From Candidatus Rokuibacteriota bacterium (GTDB lineage Bacteria; Methylomirabilota; Methylomirabilia; Rokubacteriales; JACOUJ01): 11,210 nt of DNA. The notes under the pieces are model-generated. The model worked only from the letters and a program-made list of their open reading frames with translations. It did no database searches and was not told where the DNA came from. Position 1 is the first letter of the stretch, and each line of letters begins with the position of its first letter. Positions 5,361 to 11,210 of this stretch are shown in pieces. Location of the stretch: assembly GCA_016177865.1 (NCBI GenBank), contig JACOUJ010000433.1, positions 1 to 11,210 of the forward strand. Direction: 5' to 3'. The translations under genes were made by a program, and so were the position numbers.

Positions 5361-6687
5361 CATCGTGGTGGTCGGAGCCCAGTGGGGGGATGAGGGGAAG
5401 GGGAAGGTGGTCGATGTCCTCACGCCCTTCGTGGAGCTGATCGTTCGCTACCAAGGGGGGAACAACGCAGGGCACACGGTCGTGATCGGAAAAGAGAAGT
5501 TCATCCTTCATTCGATTCCCTCGGGGATTCTCCGTCCGGGGAAGCGCGGCGTCATTGCCTGCGGGGTCGTCGTAGATCCCGCCTCGCTCCTGGAAGAAAT
5601 GAGAGAGCTTGCTGAGCGCGGCATCCCTCTCCAGGGCCGCCTCTTCATCTCAAATAATGCCCACCTGATTCTGCCTTATCACCGGCTCCTGGACGAAGCC
5701 GACGAGAGACACCGGGGGAGCCGGCGGATCGGGACCACATCGCGCGGGGTTGGACCGGCCTATACGGATAAGGCCGCCCGCGTCGGGATTCGAACAGGGG
5801 ACCTGCTCGACGAAGCGCTCTTTCGTGAAAAGCTCGAGGCCAATCTCAGGATCAAGAACGCGATCCTCCAGGCGGTGTACGCCGTCGCCCCGGTTCGGAT
5901 GGAAGAGATCCTGCCTGCGTACCTCCGCTACGGGGAGGCCCTTGCCCCATATCTCTGCGACACCACCCTCCTCCTCAACGAGGCGATTGAGCGCGAAGCC
6001 CCCATTCTCTTCGAGGGAGCTCAGGGGACCATGCTCGATATCGATCACGGCACGTACCCGTACATCACCGCCTCGAACACCACGGCGGGAGGGGCCTCGA
6101 CGGGGACCGGGGTGCCCCCGACGAAAATTCATGGGGTCCTGGGCGTGGCCAAAGCCTACACGACTCGCGTCGGTGAAGGGCCCTTCCCGACGGAGGTGAA
6201 GGGTGAACTGGGCGACCTCCTCCGGAGCCGGGGGAGTGAGTACGGAGCTACCACCGGGCGTCCTCGTCGGTGCGGGTGGATTGATGCCGTGGTCTTGCGT
6301 CACGCAGTCCGCATCAATGGATTGGACACGCTGGCCCTGACGAAGCTCGATGTCCTTGATCCGTTTCCCACAATCCGAATTGCCGTGGGCTATCGCTACC
6401 GTCAGGCGATCCTTCACGACTTCCCCCTGGGGGACCGGGTGTTGGCCGCGGCCGAGCCGGTCTATGAGGAGTGGCCGGGATGGCAGTCCTCCACGGCGGG
6501 ACTCCGCCACGTGGATGACCTTCCCGCCAAGGCCCGGGACTATATGGATCGTCTGACTGAACTCACCGGACGGGAGATCGGCCTCGTCTCCACGGGGGCC
6601 GTTCGAGAGGAGACGATGGTGCAAGACGGGTCGTTCCTGACCCGCTGGTTCCCCGGCCTTAGGCCGGCCCCTGTCTCCCCACGCTGA
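5353..6687 (+). CDS. purA: Adenylosuccinate synthetase
   Basis: PurA joins IMP and aspartate using GTP to make adenylosuccinate, the first committed step to AMP. The 444-residue protein opens with NIVVVGAQWGDEGKGK (3-18), the P-loop-like GTP site with catalytic Asp13. NNAGHT (37-42) holds catalytic His41, GTTSRGVGPAY (127-137) forms the IMP loop, and ATTGRPRRCGWID (299-311) is the aspartate/GTP-binding loop. The start at 5353 has AGGGAAAA (5341-5348) 4 nt upstream and lies inside the 3' end of hisZ. Well-known homologues end soon after the segment equivalent to STGAVREETM (413-422). Here about a dozen further residues follow, and part of this tail (FPGLRPA) is encoded by a palindromic repeat at 6653-6669. 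The tail is probably a neutral extension. Confidence 0.98.
   Translation: MANIVVVGAQWGDEGKGKVVDVLTPFVELIVRYQGGNNAGHTVVIGKEKFILHSIPSGILRPGKRGVIACGVVVDPASLLEEMRELAERGIPLQGRLFISNNAHLILPYHRLLDEADERHRGSRRIGTTSRGVGPAYTDKAARVGIRTGDLLDEALFREKLEANLRIKNAILQAVYAVAPVRMEEILPAYLRYGEALAPYLCDTTLLLNEAIEREAPILFEGAQGTMLDIDHGTYPYITASNTTAGGASTGTGVPPTKIHGVLGVAKAYTTRVGEGPFPTEVKGELGDLLRSRGSEYGATTGRPRRCGWIDAVVLRHAVRINGLDTLALTKLDVLDPFPTIRIAVGYRYRQAILHDFPLGDRVLAAAEPVYEEWPGWQSSTAGLRHVDDLPAKARDYMDRLTELTGREIGLVSTGAVREETMVQDGSFLTRWFPGLRPAPVSPR
6653..6669. repeat. GC-rich palindromic repeat, copy 2, inside the end of purA
   Basis: CCGGCC-TTA-GGCCGG (6653-6667) is a perfect 6-bp stem with a 3-nt loop. Over 17 bp it differs from the copy after serA only at 6663 (G here, A at 3738). 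It is translated as part of the purA C-terminal tail and lies about 20 nt before the next promoter. Confidence 0.6.
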
Positions 6688-6688
6688 G

Positions 6689-6717
6689 TTGACACCCCCC
6701 CCTATTCATCGTAAAAT
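6689..6717 (+). promoter_or_regulatory. Near-consensus sigma70 promoter after purA, driving ruvX and downstream genes
   Basis: TTGACA (6689-6694) is a perfect -35 and begins one base after the purA stop codon. TAAAAT (6712-6717) matches the -10 at five of six positions. The spacer is exactly 17 bp and contains a run of eight C residues (6695-6702). Transcription should start near 6723-6725, almost at the inferred ruvX start. Confidence 0.75.
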
Positions 6718-6725
6718 ATCGTATT

Positions 6726-7157
6726 ATTTCAGAGAATTCACCTCGAATCCTGGCGCTAGACGTAGGGGATCGGACCATCGGCCTTGCCCTGAGCGACGAC
6801 CTTGGGCTCACGGCCCAGGGGCGTCCGACCCTCCAGCGTAAAGGCCTCCGGCATGACCTGGAGGCACTCTCTCTGCTCGTGTCTGAGGAGGGGGTGGGCG
6901 AGGTGGTGGTTGGCCTCCCCCTTCGCTTGGATGGTCGTCCCGGGCCCCAGGCTGAGAAGGTCCTGGCCTTTGTCGAGGCTTTGAGGACGGCCCTCGGCAT
7001 CCCGGTGACCACGTGGGACGAGCGGCTGACCACTGTGGCGGCCGAGCGAGCCCTTCTTGAAGGAGGGGTGCGCCGGGCCCAGCGGAAAGCCGTTCGGGAC
7101 CGTCTTGCCGCCGTCCTCATCCTCCAGGGCTATCTTGAGCGCAAACGAAATGGATGA
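6726..7157 (+). CDS. ruvX: RuvX/YqgF-type RNase H-like nuclease, unusual start codon
   Basis: The YqgF family is related to RuvC resolvases; members act in pre-16S rRNA 5'-end maturation and have been proposed as Holliday junction resolvases. From the inferred start the protein is 143 residues, the normal family length. ILALDVGDRTIGLALSD (8-24) carries the first catalytic aspartate (Asp12). VVGLPLRLDG (61-70) and TTWDERLTT (95-103) follow, and RDRLAAVLILQGYL (124-137) carries the last acidic residue (Asp125). The frame is open from 6693, but the first ATG, GTG or TTG is GTG 6879, which would remove the first catalytic motif. ATT 6726 is my choice because it gives a natural-length N-terminus; ATT 6723, ATC 6747 and CTG 6750 are other options. 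It overlaps mltG by 8 bp, a common pairing. Identity is firm; the start is uncertain. Confidence 0.9.
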   Translation: MSENSPRILALDVGDRTIGLALSDDLGLTAQGRPTLQRKGLRHDLEALSLLVSEEGVGEVVVGLPLRLDGRPGPQAEKVLAFVEALRTALGIPVTTWDERLTTVAAERALLEGGVRRAQRKAVRDRLAAVLILQGYLERKRNG

Positions 7158-8199
7158 GCTGAACCCTCCTAGCCCCGAGGTTTCGCCGGGGGAGAAGCCC
7201 AGCGGTCGGAAGAGGCGGGTCTCGCTTCTGGTCTTGGCCATCGCTCTTCTCGTCATCTCCCTGATCGGTGGTTTTCAGACCTTCGTCCCCACCGCGGCCC
7301 TCCAGGCCGGATCCCGGGTCGTGGAGATCCCTCCTGCCATAGGACTCTATGGGATGGCTCGGCTCCTCCGCGATTCGGAAGTCATCCGGGGTCCGCTCAC
7401 CTTTGTCGTCCTGACCCTTCTTCGGGGAAGCGCACGGGCGCTTAGGGCCGGGGAATACGAGTTCCCCAAAGGGGCCTCTCTCGTGACCGTTGTCCGGCAC
7501 ATCGAGGAGGGGCGGTTCCGGCCCAGGATCATCACCTTCGCCGAGGGGTTCACCCTCAGGGAAGCGGGCGAACGCCTCGAGGAGGAGGGCCTGGCGACAC
7601 GGGCGGACGTCTTCCGCCTGGCCCACGATCCTGGCTTCCTGTGGCGCCTGGGAATTCCAGCAAATAGCATCGAAGGCTATCTCTTCCCCGATACCTACCA
7701 CCTCTTCAAGGGGATGCGGGTCGAGGAGATTCTCGTGAAGATGGTCCATCGCCTCTGGGAGGTCCTGACCCCCGACCTCCTCGCCCAGGCCGATGACCTC
7801 AAGGTCTCTGTTCACGAGCTTCTGACCTTGGCCTCCATCATCGAGAAGGAGGCGGTGCTCGGAGAGGAGCGCCCGTTGATCTCGGCCGTGTTCTGGAACC
7901 GACTCAAGCGCGATATGCCGCTCCAGGCCGACCCGACGGTGGGGTATGCCGTGAGGAAGATCAATCGAGCCCTGACGCTTGACGACCTCCGCGTCGACTC
8001 TCCCTATAACACCTACCGCAACCCCGGACTCCCTCCGACACCCATCAGCAATCCCGGGAAGGCCTCGATCGTGGCCACTCTCAATCCTGCGAAGGTGAAC
8101 TATCTCTATTTCGTCTCCATGGATGGCACTCGCCACCATTTCTCGAGCACCTGGTCACAGCACGCGGCGGCCGTGGCCCGCTATCGCGGCGGGCGATAG
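7150..8199 (+). CDS. mltG: Endolytic murein transglycosylase MltG (YceG-like)
   Basis: MltG is an inner-membrane enzyme that cleaves nascent glycan strands and is thought to set their length. At 349 residues it shows a short cytoplasmic head, one transmembrane helix (about 24-42, after the basic RKRR) and a periplasmic catalytic part. Residues about 52-125 fit the LysM-like subdomain, ending in GEYEFPKG and VVRHIEEG motifs. Family signatures are EGYLFPDTY (175-183), LTLASIIEKEA (225-235) containing the catalytic glutamate, FWNRLKRDMPLQADPTV (248-264), and SPYNTYRNPGLPPTPISNPG (284-303). The start at 7150 gives this natural topology; an upstream in-frame ATG at 7057 would run through ruvX. The gene overlaps ruvX by 8 bp, so coupled expression is likely. 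Confidence 0.95.
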   Translation: MDELNPPSPEVSPGEKPSGRKRRVSLLVLAIALLVISLIGGFQTFVPTAALQAGSRVVEIPPAIGLYGMARLLRDSEVIRGPLTFVVLTLLRGSARALRAGEYEFPKGASLVTVVRHIEEGRFRPRIITFAEGFTLREAGERLEEEGLATRADVFRLAHDPGFLWRLGIPANSIEGYLFPDTYHLFKGMRVEEILVKMVHRLWEVLTPDLLAQADDLKVSVHELLTLASIIEKEAVLGEERPLISAVFWNRLKRDMPLQADPTVGYAVRKINRALTLDDLRVDSPYNTYRNPGLPPTPISNPGKASIVATLNPAKVNYLYFVSMDGTRHHFSSTWSQHAAAVARYRGGR

Positions 8200-8218
8200 G
8201 CCGTCGCACTCCAGGAGG

Positions 8219-8242
8219 ACCTTGCCTGAAATAGGGCAAGGT
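8219..8242 (+). promoter_or_regulatory. Perfect 8-bp hairpin between a strong Shine-Dalgarno sequence and the plsC start
   Basis: ACCTTGCC (8219-8226) and GGCAAGGT (8235-8242) form an 8-bp perfect stem with loop TGAAATAG. AGGAGG (8213-8218) lies directly before it, 41 nt from the plsC ATG. Folding would cut the effective distance to 17 nt. The 3' arm also contains a weaker Shine-Dalgarno-like AAGGTGAT (8238-8245). No T tract follows, so it is not an intrinsic terminator. Confidence 0.5.
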
Positions 8243-8259
8243 GATATAACCGACTGGCG

Positions 8260-9048
8260 ATGCGAGCCGAAGAGTCGCAGCCTCGGTATGTTCGAAAGGC
8301 ATTCTTCCCCCAGCAAAACGGGGCCGCAGAACCACTGCCTCCCATTTACGCCCTCCTCCGTAGCGTGGTCCGTCCCGTTCTCCGATCGGTCTTCGGCTTC
8401 CATGTGGAAGGGATCGAGAAGGTCCCGACCTCCGGCCCGGTCCTGATCGCGGCCAACCACAGTAATTATCTGGATGGCGTGGTTCTCGGTGCCGCGCTTT
8501 CCCGGAAGATTGTTTTTCTGGTGATGCCGAGGGTCTATCATGCGACGCGACTCCACCCTGCATTTCACCGCCACGTGGGCTCCATCCCGATCAATCTGGA
8601 GCGCCCGGATCCGGGGGCCATCAAACGAACGCTCCAGGCGCTCCAGGCCGGAGAGGTGGTCGGGATTTTTCCCGAGGGCCCCTTCAGCCTTGAAGGCCGA
8701 CTGGTTCGCGGCCAGCCCGGCGTCGCGTTCATCGCCCTTCGAGCCGGGGTTCCCGTGGTTCCCACCGCGATCTTCGGCACTTACCAGTCCATGGATAGCG
8801 GGGTCTTTTATCTCCCCCGGCCACACCCTCTCAAGGTTCGATTTGGGGAGCCCCTCTACTTCGGCCGTTACCGACGAGAGCGGCGGGTGACTCAGCCGGT
8901 TCGAGAGGAGGTCACCCGCCGGATCATGGCCGAGATCGCCCGCCTCCTGCACCCAGAGGCCGAGCCAGGACAGTGTCCGGAGGGACGGACCCGCGAAGCC
9001 GAAATAGACATGGACAATGGGCTTCCGGGGCTCACTCATGGCCGATAA
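8260..9048 (+). CDS. plsC: PlsC-type lysophospholipid (1-acylglycerol-3-phosphate) acyltransferase
   Basis: Enzymes of this family acylate lysophosphatidate to phosphatidate at the inner membrane. The 262-residue protein has the catalytic HX4D motif as NHSNYLD (His67, Asp72), a second block GSIPINLERPD (107-117), a third block FPEGPFS (137-143) and the hydrophobic GVPVVPTAIFGT (163-174). The third block departs from the usual FPEGTRS, with the threonine and arginine replaced, so the acceptor may differ from lysophosphatidate. A tail after about residue 232 is rich in Glu and Arg and has no recognised domain. ATG 8260 is the first start after an in-frame stop at 8242. The gene lies 60 bp after mltG, and its end overlaps argH by 11 bp. 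The acyltransferase family is firm; exact substrate specificity is not. Confidence 0.88.
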   Translation: MRAEESQPRYVRKAFFPQQNGAAEPLPPIYALLRSVVRPVLRSVFGFHVEGIEKVPTSGPVLIAANHSNYLDGVVLGAALSRKIVFLVMPRVYHATRLHPAFHRHVGSIPINLERPDPGAIKRTLQALQAGEVVGIFPEGPFSLEGRLVRGQPGVAFIALRAGVPVVPTAIFGTYQSMDSGVFYLPRPHPLKVRFGEPLYFGRYRRERRVTQPVREEVTRRIMAEIARLLHPEAEPGQCPEGRTREAEIDMDNGLPGLTHGR

Positions 9049-10423
9049 ACCGTGGGGTGGGCGTTTCGGCGATCCCACCCATCCAGCCGCCGAGCGCTTC
9101 ACTGCTTCCCTGCCGTTTGATTACCGCCTCTGGCCGTACGACCTTCAGGGCTCGGAGGCGTGGGCTCGGGCCCTGGGTCAGGCCCACGTCTTGACTGAGG
9201 CCGAGGTCCAGGCGATTCTCAGGGGGCTCGGCGAGATCCGCGGGGAGTTCGAGCAGGGGACGTTTCCCTATCGAATCGAGCTGGAAGACATCCATATGAA
9301 CATCGAGCGCCGCCTCATCGAAAAGATCGGGGAGGTCGGGGGAAAACTCCACACGGGTCGCTCCAGGAACGACCAGGTGGTCCTCGATGTCCGCCTCTAC
9401 CTCCGGGATGAGATCCGAGCCATCCGAGAGGAGGTCCGGATCGTGCAGGCCGCGCTTGTTCAGAGGGCGGAGGAACACCGCGACTGCCCCATGCCCGGCT
9501 ACACCCATCTCCAGCGGGCTCAGCCGGTACTTTTGGCCCATCACCTGTTGGCGTACGTCTTCATGTTCCAGCGCGACCGGGAGCGTCTCCGGGAGGGGCT
9601 CGGCCGCGTGGATCTGCTTCCGCTTGGCTCTGGGGCCCTGGCGGGGAGCGCATACCCCATTGACCGGCTGTCCCTCGCGAAGCTCCTGGGCTTCACACGC
9701 ATCTCTGAAAACTCCATGGACGCGGTGAGCGACCGCGACTTCATTCTGGAGTTTCTCGCCCACGCGGCCATCCTGGCAACCCACGTGAGCCGACTGGCCG
9801 GAGAACTTTGCCTCTGGTCCACCGCGGAGTTCGGCTTCGTCGAGCTTCCCGACGCCTTCGCGACCGGGTCGAGCCTGATGCCCCAGAAGAAGAACCCGGA
9901 CGTGGCGGAGTTGCTCCGTGGGAAGGCGGGGCGCATCTACGGGCATCTGGTGGGGCTGCTCGCGGTCATGAAGGGGCTCCCCCTCGCGTACAACCGGGAT
10001 CTCCAGGAAGACAAGGAACCGCTCTTCGACACGGTGGAGACGCTCCGGGGAAGTCTTGGCGTGCTGGCGCCGCTCATCGTGGACCTCCGTTTTGATGTGG
10101 GGCGGCTCCGCCAAACCGCGGGGGAGCAGTATGTGACCGCCACCGACATGGCCGATTACCTGGTCGGCAAGGGGCTCCCCTTTCGTGAGGCCCATGAGTG
10201 TGTCGGGCGCGTGGTCCGCTTCGCGATCGAGCAGGGGAAACGTCTCGACGAGCTTCCCCTGGCTGACCTCACGCGATTTTCCCCGCTCTTCGACGAGGAG
10301 GTCTACGCGCGCATCACCGTGGAGGCCTCGCTCGAGGCGCGGGCCCTCCCGGGAGGGACTGCCCCTGAGGCCGTGGCCACAGCCTTGGCTCACGCGCGAG
10401 CCGTGGTGGAACCGGGCTCGTGA
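9038..10423 (+). CDS. argH: Argininosuccinate lyase
   Basis: ArgH splits argininosuccinate into arginine and fumarate, the last step of arginine synthesis, as a homotetramer of the fumarase/aspartase superfamily. The 461 residues are the family's usual length. Signatures are KPWGGRF (4-10), HTGRSRNDQV (105-114), PGYTHLQRAQP (153-163) with the general-acid His157, and the mobile loop GSSLMPQKKNPDVAE (277-291), which carries the catalytic serine. ATG 9038 is chosen because the family begins MxxKxWGGRF; an in-frame ATG at 9017 would add seven residues. The start lies inside the 3' end of plsC (11-bp overlap), and the stop overlaps the next gene as GTGA. Neither junction has a strong Shine-Dalgarno sequence, so coupling is inferred. 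Confidence 0.98.
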   Translation: MADKPWGGRFGDPTHPAAERFTASLPFDYRLWPYDLQGSEAWARALGQAHVLTEAEVQAILRGLGEIRGEFEQGTFPYRIELEDIHMNIERRLIEKIGEVGGKLHTGRSRNDQVVLDVRLYLRDEIRAIREEVRIVQAALVQRAEEHRDCPMPGYTHLQRAQPVLLAHHLLAYVFMFQRDRERLREGLGRVDLLPLGSGALAGSAYPIDRLSLAKLLGFTRISENSMDAVSDRDFILEFLAHAAILATHVSRLAGELCLWSTAEFGFVELPDAFATGSSLMPQKKNPDVAELLRGKAGRIYGHLVGLLAVMKGLPLAYNRDLQEDKEPLFDTVETLRGSLGVLAPLIVDLRFDVGRLRQTAGEQYVTATDMADYLVGKGLPFREAHECVGRVVRFAIEQGKRLDELPLADLTRFSPLFDEEVYARITVEASLEARALPGGTAPEAVATALAHARAVVEPGS

Positions 10424-11210
10424 GACTGAGGATTCTCTTCAGCCTCGTGGGCGTCGCCATCCTCATCTTGGCCTGCGGGAAGAAAGGGCCGCCCATCCCG
10501 CCCGAGCGCCGGCTCCCTGCGGCCGTGCAGGACCTCTCGGTGGAAGTCCAAGGGCGCCAGGCCACGTTGACCTGGACCAACCCGAAGGAGCGTGCAGACA
10601 AGACCCCCCTCCGGGACCTCAGCGCCATTCATATCTTCCGCCGGGAGGAGCCTCCGGGAGTCGAATCCCGCCCCGCTGTCGGAGACGGTCAACGGGTCGT
10701 TGGGTTTGAGCGGATCGCCGTCATCGAACTCAAGAAGGAGGGTCCGGAGGTTCGAGTCGAGGGGCGCCGAGGTCAGTTTGTGGACGGTTCGGGGCTGGAG
10801 ACCGGGCGCCGCTATGCGTATGTTGTCACGGCCGTGGATGCCGACCGGCGCGCGAGTCCACCGTCCAACCGAATCGCGGTGAACCTCTTGGCCGCCCCAA
10901 TGGCCCCGATCAATGTCCGCGCCGAGGCGGGGGACGGGCGGATTCGCCTCGCCTGGCAGCCCCCCGGGCGGAATGAAGACGGCTCTCCAGTCGTCGGGCG
11001 TCTGAGCTATCACGTGTTTCGAACGACGAGCCCCGATGCGCCGCGGGGCCGCCCACTCAGCCCCGAGCCCTTGACGAACCCAGAATTCCTCGACCTGGCC
11101 GTGGAGAACGAAACCACGTACTACTACACCGTGCGAGCCATTCACTCCGAAGCGGGAAGCCAGATTCAGAGTCGGGACTCATCCGTCGTGGCGGCCAAAC
11201 CAGGAGACAC
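10420..11210 (+). CDS. Lipoprotein with LptM-like N-terminus and two fibronectin type III domains, partial
   Basis: A GTG overlapping the argH stop (GTGA) opens a frame that stays open to the right edge, 263 codons. Residues 1-18 are a lipoprotein signal ending in the lipobox ILAC, with lipidated Cys19. The mature start CGKKGPPIPP (19-28) resembles the CGxKGPLxxP motif of LptM/YifL, a small outer-membrane lipoprotein of Proteobacteria. Unlike LptM, the chain continues into two fibronectin type III-like folds. One is at about 33-157, with ATLTW and YAYVVTAVD strands. The other is at about 161-259, with IRLAWQPP, LSYHVFR and TYYYTVRAI. Placement after argH matches a known neighbourhood in which such a lipoprotein precedes lysA and dapF, so those genes may follow. 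Its role is unknown; attachment to the cell envelope and binding of protein partners are plausible. The C-terminus is missing. Confidence 0.82.
   Translation, partial: MRLRILFSLVGVAILILACGKKGPPIPPERRLPAAVQDLSVEVQGRQATLTWTNPKERADKTPLRDLSAIHIFRREEPPGVESRPAVGDGQRVVGFERIAVIELKKEGPEVRVEGRRGQFVDGSGLETGRRYAYVVTAVDADRRASPPSNRIAVNLLAAPMAPINVRAEAGDGRIRLAWQPPGRNEDGSPVVGRLSYHVFRTTSPDAPRGRPLSPEPLTNPEFLDLAVENETTYYYTVRAIHSEAGSQIQSRDSSVVAAKPGD

Noticed and set aside
8123..8446. Overlapping plus-strand frame across the mltG-plsC junction, which could use the AGGAGG at 8213.
   Set aside because: Its translation is Ser/Arg/Pro-rich with no domain, and it runs out of frame through both genes.
1..11210. CRISPR array, tRNA or rRNA gene, insertion sequence, prophage or defence genes.
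   Set aside because: No regularly spaced repeats, cloverleaf-like segments, transposase motifs or phage-type genes were seen on either strand.

Overview
The window is a GC-rich, gene-dense stretch of a bacterial chromosome carrying biosynthetic and cell-envelope genes. A cleaved-type signal peptide on the transport protein, a MltG murein transglycosylase and a lipobox protein whose first mature residues resemble LptM suggest a diderm (Gram-negative) bacterium. The gene content and order, the base composition and the family-5 transport protein would fit Methylomirabilota/Rokubacteria or a deltaproteobacterium-like lineage. That placement is an inference from style and no marker gene here settles it.

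Layout. (1) 1-773, minus strand: the N-terminal part of a periplasmic family-5 (Dpp/Opp-type) substrate-binding protein, running off the left edge. (2) 774-967: a divergent intergenic region with a near-consensus sigma70 promoter (TTGACA-N17-TATAGT), one dyad inside its spacer and a perfect 14-bp palindrome at the expected transcription start. (3) 968-3690: a class V aminotransferase and serA, joined by an ATGA overlap, probably a two-gene serine-synthesis operon. (4) 3691-4037: a gap of about 350 bp rich in hairpins, ending in a possible promoter and a 16-codon upstream ORF that overlaps the hisZ start by ATGA. (5) 4038-6687: hisZ and purA, overlapping by 8 bp. (6) 6689-6717: a near-consensus promoter directly after purA. 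(7) 6726-10423: ruvX, mltG, plsC and argH, mostly overlapping. (8) 10420 to the right edge: a lipoprotein with fibronectin type III folds, overlapping argH by 4 bp and incomplete.

How the genes work together. SerA makes 3-phosphohydroxypyruvate, and the adjacent aminotransferase is a candidate for the next step in place of SerC. HisZ is the regulatory partner of a short-form HisG encoded elsewhere. PurA commits IMP to AMP, and ArgH ends arginine synthesis. RuvX, MltG and PlsC serve nucleic-acid maintenance or rRNA processing, peptidoglycan chain termination and phospholipid synthesis. No mobile element, CRISPR array, tRNA or rRNA gene was seen, and no intrinsic terminator with a clear T tract.

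The genes are conventional, and I found no obvious new multi-gene system. The unusual material is in the control regions: an operator-like palindrome at the serine promoter, a coupled upstream ORF before hisZ, a structured intergenic segment, a palindrome found both after serA and inside the end of purA, a ruvX gene with no ATG, GTG or TTG at its expected start, and a hairpin between a strong Shine-Dalgarno sequence and the plsC start.
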